The notes under the pieces: generated by a model | The model's input: the letters and a program-made list of their open reading frames with translations, nothing else | What the model was told of the DNA's origin: nothing | Database searches by the model: none | Position numbers and translations under genes: made by a program | Part shown: positions 49,701-49,790 of the stretch, in pieces | Position numbering within the stretch: position 1 is the first letter of the stretch | Layout: each line of letters starts with the position of its first letter | Source of the DNA: CALLPQ01 sp039819545 | GTDB lineage: Bacteria > Pseudomonadota > Alphaproteobacteria > Caulobacterales > Parvularculaceae | Direction: 5' to 3' | Length of the DNA: 49,790 nt | Assembly (NCBI GenBank): GCA_039819545.1 | Contig: JBCBRS010000019.1 | Coordinates: forward strand, 1-49,790

Positions 49701-49790
49701 GCTGAGCATTCTGTCGGTACAGGATGGTGTGAACGGCACGGTGATGCTGGATGTGAACGGTGATATTGTGTTCACACCGGATGCAGGCTT
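34720..49790 (+). CDS. Giant RTX repeat protein with N-terminal GH24 lysozyme-like domain (3' end outside window)
   Basis: Open for 5023 codons and leaving the window. A TAA lies immediately before the ATG at 34720, and GGGA is 8 bases upstream, so the start is firm. Order by residue: GH24 lysozyme-like domain (about 20-235); helical linker; first RTX block (441-470); mixed region with a hydrophobic stretch (about 790-811); RTX/haemolysin-related modules (about 990-2280); four cadherin-like domains (about 2371-2884); more RTX modules (2887-4070); tandem-95/Big_9 Ig-like repeats (about 4168 to the end) with one nested beta-sandwich. There is no N-terminal signal peptide, as expected for a type I-secreted RTX protein with a C-terminal signal. 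The likely role is a secreted or surface peptidoglycan hydrolase/adhesin acting on other cells; this is inference. No in-frame stop or frameshift is seen. Confidence 0.9.
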   Translation, partial: MVNLLGLDNDQQNLNANGRTEYQELRFQLIVGNEAFIPTVYDDGVGIPTLGFGFALREANNRAAIAGVVNGVTAAQLDNINTQLTNLFAQARAQTDAQGNFFVFQTPGVELPAGSTALPMTNPLFQQIENQINLVGAITQGQGNQIFNTIINDSENLVPTAGARGVDFSVERAALVSVAFNAGTSSPSARQAIEDDDRAEAWYEIRYNAHDGATRLNNGVNQGIANRRYVESHVFRLYEGPQNDPYGATLNEVETEDALKVFRTFNKHENNIRAFDTSFEAGITTARATADELTANLPNLDFQSVQGRDASFELARRQLINEFANFEQNFSDLLSVIFPEAGYSGHLTLLNMQNLLLNIQIDDTLSAALANASLRNVFVAASERGALPFVAGQLGIGAEVDPFTVDRTRFGVVDEHDLIFGSIEEAQGNFLGVVASVNDTLRGGGGNDFFVGGGGSDVIDGGDGEDTASYLSGTIGVTVDLENNNATGAFANSTDTLMNIENVIGTNFNDTFTGVDNSANIFIGAAGVDTFNARGGGDIYIGGTENDIVNVDAVFTEGFIFFGGEGPADDEDHVNYGAALENSQFSLTGSFAQGIGNRIDVTRAGITDTLYNVEVIDLSANNKTITYRQFGQLQGQINVFTRQGQNNIRIEEGPNTNQPVLNILNESQQAGNGLLRIDFDAENDPNTNVHFLTIANDVQDQDRGNAVLTFNGRQLIGGAAFDFNRFELQGGALNAQGRHDPAFSDRTFDTILIESDWVRYRAENLQTVFDFFQPFVDVNSNTGIPTLPGLGLAFNFVGLALASSAASLVTEQWASYSSIYQQIILGAHGESYAIFNSVEAAENTNRLVGDVFAPAEGVSYVLRIQIDPDDTQADQFIIIENWQQGDFGINLVAPGLGHGFDTGTNRNGEFDLIFGSDGFSDAQIQGTLRGLGLVPEALGDEPPIGGPQTSAVSNATTVGPGDPFGLGIDLDLPITRNGNNSNNILGGTAGDDMLNGGGGDDQLSGGEGQDTYVFEAGDGADVITDASAGGNTITFLGGINLDDVTQEEVLGDDGALDLLVTYGAGDTILIKDWSLLDQTTRDAWVFDTIAPPPAPPQSEEDVENLVVYPTELTGDSDANNIIGGDLNDIIIGNGGDDTLVAGGGDDEVFGDAGNDLLAGGNGNDRVLAGDGDDTIDPGINDDFVDTGSGADFIFASGGNDTIVAGDGGNTFRFDLGGGNDRITVNDSFGGFFGGGPQNTDTLIFGAGITPEDILLTRTVDNPNSITLNIQSTGESVTILNQFNFDDSSLSSGNIGGFDEILFDNGAAWGRQDLIEIYISQASTDGNDVLVGFDDRDDVLLSSAGDDTIAGATGSDDYLWIRGSGNDLIIDNDDFFSDINESTRDRLVFGPNISPDDVTLIRNFSDDRAITDSFNGTDLTIIITGSGGGSVTLQDYFDDEASGVDLIVFEDGTTWDRSFVSGQVVQAQITDEDNIIPGTGSNDSINALDGDDSVVAQSGDDIINGQAGNDTLQGQGGNDTIDGGLGDDLIVGGRNDADVFVFGANFGRDRVEVETQSLGDTVFFTASSLSDYDIFYDELDETLVWQSVTSTNRLELLDHASLDIAQNRNDVISFYQFQDGEILSLSEIVTYGEISNVASNILSGDTTSQILFGTNLSDKLLGLAGDDTVTGGAGNDIVNGGTGNDSLSGGIDNDGIVGGWGDDTLAGDQGDDILFGGGNNDIVGGGAGDDSLFGGSGDDTLFGGSGDDELTGGLGDDVYRFSRGDGQDTIDATDGRSIGDNEGLIFNSGISQNSVEYSLLRDDLIINFSNGTIDQLTITDFLGAGNLFVEFADGTRQTATDILREIAGATDGADNPAEVSIGSGRTLIYGGLGDDTLAGTGSDNTFLFTRGDGRDTVFVNDRILLGPSDNEILIFGYTEEQVNFAASGTDLVVTFDGTDDVITVDNHFGFQGTDGRPAIDAIRFEGGQLLGLQAIRERVTADQATDGNDLITAAPIGLAGELDRLTGGLGDDTLLGGANRDVYTYELGGGSDVINDTEQNTGVIDRLEFGEGIVESDLIFGVSDSNPLDVTITLPNGETLTLVGQLAGDGRGIEEIQYANGSTSGSANVRAFAIQSTTTDGDDNVVGTVQDETLTGGAGDDTLAGGDGNDTYILGTGSDTVIDSMGNNVAEFEQGVSLSDLLFAADPENSDDLLITLQSGDVIRVQGQFAGAGIDSFRFSDGTILNRDGIAANALAASQTDGDDVLTGARGNDLIEGGGGNDTIDAGLGSDIIVFGRDDGNDIIVNSAGETGRDIILLGDDIDVDEVALTIGGASGADLIVSLRTSDSTLTIENYFDVSGPEPLAVGSINQIAFADGTVWTMAEILQRAIDTAPIVNATLDDQVVSQDQEFSLTLDASLFADVEDSEIIIEASLSNGEPLPQWLSFDGTLLSGTPSNDDVTNLEIVITARDSAGGFARVPFTLSVTNVNDAPEASAALGSVALSVGSMVNYVVDETLFSDPDDLVTGTPSALSFSARLADGSPLPAWLSFNETTRSFTGTVPASTEGALSIIVQVSDGTALLEAPLTFGIGADGTAPTVDAGIATQNAVEDIAFEFTLPTNVFADQTPDDRLILSARLSDGSPLPAWLSFNSATSTFSGLPENSDAGILDIELIATDAFGNSIATNFQLDVANTNDAPTAIGILNDVTSDEGQDVNLVIDPAIFADEDVGDTLTITAALAGGVTLPDWLSFDGQRFVGIPEDADVGFYQFEITATDGSGESVTITQNLFVRPVNDAPIVTVDPLDQSVTRDEEFIFTIASDTFVDVDSGGFAVEARLSNGDPLPDWINFDPTTFTFAGTPNFRAVGTFEGRRDFEIEVIATDGDGEQAVAAFTVTAIGPNPGEDLIGTAGNETIIGTDGPDTIDGGAGDDTLIGNRGDDIYLFGQGSGNDVIDPDILSTSVDSIDGTIRVVGGLTLSDLTLSRSGSNSVTSFMTDLVVTINATGETLTVEQQFADLSESRNVITAIEFDDGTILDAGNILDLASPATAGNDEIAGDSFDNELLGGDGNDSLYGLGGTDILEGGPGNDVLFGGADPDRYRLNIGDGNDRIIDSANSNSDRLLFGPGITTDDLVIIRNLGNPNDPTSPPGITLSPGELYIGLRDGSASVVIEGQYESDNGITRGLEGFQFDDGTLISIFELEALADNNNNLTGTGASETLTAGFDGAIFNGLGGDDTLVGGFSDDVYLWSPGDGSDIIIEDERISFDRIVLGGGVTRDDVVFERGTGLALDLSIRILSTDEIIEIEQFFDATASTQSEFFRPIDEIEFSDGEIITFSQIFEQQTQGAAGDDSLVGFEFNDDTFDGGAGNDTLRGFGDNDTYIFGRGYGNDIIIDSNFNIFNTDNNDRIQFIDGLTPDDILISRSSPFSRSDFVFTIRDTGDSIALTSGIDDRQTDWTFRFDNGVVLNERQIVDLYFEQNSTDGNDLVFSITSGFVFNGNRIIETGLGNDTLFAGDADTLLGGEGDDVYVIGRGQVSLIDEQNNISTNDEVRLDDDFGDNDDQTIFRTAPNGVDLHILRGFTFNGQLNFIAESPSVIIRDFFTPGANTIELVTRSNGESFTRADILANLLSSEASENVINGTADADDLSFEESFLQETFIGGTGDDTLTGGDRSSDLYIWAPGDGNDTIFEGADSSNTGINIYPDTLQLNGVNPSDVLLVLNGTNLEVLHEPTGELITISNQYGNETDGILPGIEEIVFDDGTIWTRQFIDSRSAIFGTLGNDTLTGTSAEERFNGRTGDDVFNTASGNDTFLYASGDGNDTINDTNSFSSTTDILFLTDLSREDVEFGRVGNDLLVTDLTNGQVITIVNEFRSSRGVEFIQFADDSRISRADILQNLTLRGTSGDDNISGGSSGETIIGEAGNDTLSGGSGSDIYIFNIGDGADFVNDTSTSTTNIDRLVLGDGILPSDITASRTDNGNDLVLMISANGDQVTVNSQFSSLTQGLEQVEFADGTIWNRQFLVAISSPATAGDDLIEGDISDNDLSGLAGNDTLDGDTGSDTLSGNDGNDSLNGEAGNDDLSGNAGDDTLTGGDGVDIYRFARGDGQDVINDGGATLNELDQLVFAGDIRPTDVTVTRSSDGEDFILSINGGSDQVILQDRLISGTAGVDLIAFADGTVWNFDALLDLSSGAALNPPVAVDDTLDIPGGTNEFIILITELLANDGDPDGDSIFVLTALNPSVGTVRFNGLGDIVVDTETVLLGGQFTLEYTLSDGLLSDIGTITVNVTAPPNIPPVANGDSGFVTDENVALNILANDLLSNDTDDDDDSLTIVAVQDAINGAVELDGSGNVLFTPDDGYFGPASFTYTISDGLGGGSTALVSLDITEVNSPPVAVDDNAATGIITPVSIDVLANDSDEDGNPLTITSVSSTSNGTVVIDDNGTSDPSDDRIIYTPNGGAPAGTVIPIDTGFDLNSDGFSYVDDLFRGTSNPAYASGVFDPVGGDTGGGLTVSVGAIDNATITDISGGWLTNFTLAQVGSTTFTFSYRAQVSADFEANEFVQVLAAVDGVLLGENGNDFITQITGDGNGGIAPDSGWVTVTLDLGELSAGNHTLALGAFNNQKTFNNESALVSFDDVLIRASTEATNAFAGTDTFTYTIEDGRGGSSSATVTVTVDDTPPPNTAPDAMDDGGFVTDEDMATTIAASDLLSNDSDADGDTLSILSVQDGVNGTVMLDVNGDIVFTPDAGFFGAASFTYTVSDGNGGEDTATVSLTVNEVVPPNTAPDAMDDGGFVTDEDMATTIAASDLLSNDSDADGDTLSILSVQDGVNGTVMLDVNGDIVFTPDAGFFGDASFTYTVSDGNGGEDTATVSLIVNEVVPPNTAPDAMDDGGFVTDEDMATTIAASDLLSNDSDADGDTLSILSVQDGVNGTVMLDVNGDIVFTPDAGFFGAASFTYTVSDGNGGEDTATVSLTVNEVVPPNTAPDAMDDGGFVTDEDMATTIAASDLLSNDSDADGDTLSILSVQDGVNGTVMLDVNGDIVFTPDAG
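34777..35425 (+). other. GH24 (T4-type) lysozyme-like domain of the giant RTX protein
   Basis: Residues 34-53 align without gaps to T4 lysozyme residues 11-30. Glu34, Tyr41, Asp43, Thr49, Gly51 and Gly53 match T4 Glu11, Tyr18, Asp20, Thr26, Gly28 and Gly30, so the whole catalytic triad is present. T4 His31 is Phe54 here. Further on, ERAALVSVAFNAG (near 172-184) resembles the RAALINMVFQMG helix, and GIANRRYVESHVFRLYEG (near 217-234) resembles the GLVNRRxAExxLF end of GH24 endolysins. An insertion of about 50 residues separates the two halves. An active muramidase is therefore plausible. Confidence 0.75.
37680..41570 (+). repeat. RTX/haemolysin-related module array, first block (9 modules)
   Basis: Each module has RTX nonapeptides (GGxGxDxUx, such as GGGGDDQLSGG) leading to a DxYxF-GDGxDxI motif, then a haemolysin-related segment (DxLxFGxGIxxxDVxxxR, a TGxxVTIxxQF strand, and FADGTxW), then ATxGDDxxxG. 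DxYxF-type motifs occur near 37745, 38345, 38785, 39330, 39985, 40370, 40785, 41170 and 41530, a spacing near 400 bp. These fold into calcium-loaded beta-rolls after secretion. Confidence 0.85.
41830..43370 (+). repeat. Four cadherin-like domains inside the giant RTX protein
   Basis: Four consecutive units of about 115 residues with the shared core xLSNGxPLPxWLSFDxxTxxFSGTP followed by xIxVxATDxxGxS and an xVxNVNDAP linker (dystroglycan-type cadherin-like/He_PIG). They interrupt the RTX array. Similar cores occur in the adhesin at the start of the window. Confidence 0.8.
43380..46940 (+). repeat. RTX/haemolysin-related module array, second block (9 modules)
   Basis: The same module type as the first block. 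DxYxF-type motifs occur near 43475, 43945, 44390, 44790, 45230, 45680, 46085, 46450 and 46940. Module sequences are diverged from each other at DNA level, unlike the 300-bp repeats near the window end, so this array is old. Confidence 0.85.
48016..48589 (+). other. Beta-sandwich-like domain nested in a Big_9 repeat
   Basis: A Big_9-type repeat beginning PPVAVDDNAATG is interrupted after RIIYTPN and resumes at FAGTDTFTYTIEDGRGG. The roughly 191-residue insert (starting GGAPAGTVIPIDTGFDLN) has alternating strands, paired acidic residues and no RTX motifs. It looks like a jelly-roll, possibly carbohydrate-binding, module. No family is assigned. Confidence 0.55.
48688..49790 (+). repeat. Near-identical 300-bp tandem repeats (100-residue Big_9 units), array leaves the window
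   Basis: Units start at 48688, 48988, 49288 and 49588 (the last partial), each beginning NTAPDAMDDGGFVTDEDMAT and ending with VSLTVNEVV or a variant. They differ at only a few bases. The unit at 48988 has GDASFTYTV and LIVNEVV, where the flanking units have GAASFTYTV and LTVNEVV. This recent, homogenised array probably extends further and is prone to copy-number change and assembly collapse. Confidence 0.92.

Noticed and set aside
48688..49790. Regular repeats considered as a CRISPR-like array
   Set aside because: The 300-bp units are coding, contiguous and in one open frame with no spacers.

Overview
The window looks like part of an alphaproteobacterial chromosome. This is inferred from gene content and style (NasS/NasT nitrate sensing, CysG-NasA-NirBD layout, tyrosine catabolism with a MarR regulator, giant type I-secreted repeat proteins), not from an rRNA or marker gene. 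Base composition is moderately GC-rich over the metabolic genes and visibly AT-rich from about 32.6 kb on.

Layout. (1) 1-6992: the C-terminal end of a giant cadherin/Ig-like repeat adhesin, followed directly by a TolC-family outer-membrane lipoprotein, probably its exporter, and a strong terminator. (2) 7085-10402: a tyrosine/4-hydroxyphenylpyruvate catabolic cluster. A divergent MarR regulator shares an 18-bp perfect palindrome with the hpd - VOC protein - fumarylacetoacetase operon; no homogentisate dioxygenase is present. (3) 10769-25965: a complete assimilatory nitrate/nitrite regulon. In order it holds an RNA leader with two tandem hexaloop hairpins, nrtA, nrtB, a fused two-ATPase nrtCD, an alginate-export-type porin, nirB, nirD, nasA, cysG, nasT and nasS. 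NasS (cytoplasmic nitrate sensor) is expected to release NasT (ANTAR RNA-binding antiterminator), which would read the hexaloop leader. (4) 26245-29644: mobA (Mo cofactor), a truncated moeA remnant, and a fusion of GDP-mannose pyrophosphorylase with an AGE-fold isomerase. (5) 29645-32525: an island-like junction with an IS3-family transposase remnant, a Phd/PIN-domain toxin-antitoxin pair, and a second Phd-like protein translationally coupled to a tyrosine recombinase. (6) 32659-49790: two AT-rich lipoprotein-like genes, then a giant gene open for at least 5023 codons and leaving the window.

The most striking object is that last gene. Its N-terminus aligns without gaps to the catalytic segment of T4-type (GH24) lysozyme, with the Glu/Asp/Thr triad at residues 34/43/49 (T4 positions 11/20/26). 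It is followed by about 18 RTX/haemolysin-related modules of roughly 130 residues, four cadherin-like domains, and tandem Ig-like repeats ending in near-identical 300-bp units. Together with the two upstream lipoprotein genes this resembles a secreted peptidoglycan-degrading RTX effector with possible immunity or accessory proteins. The second notable find is the predicted NasT target RNA upstream of nrtA.
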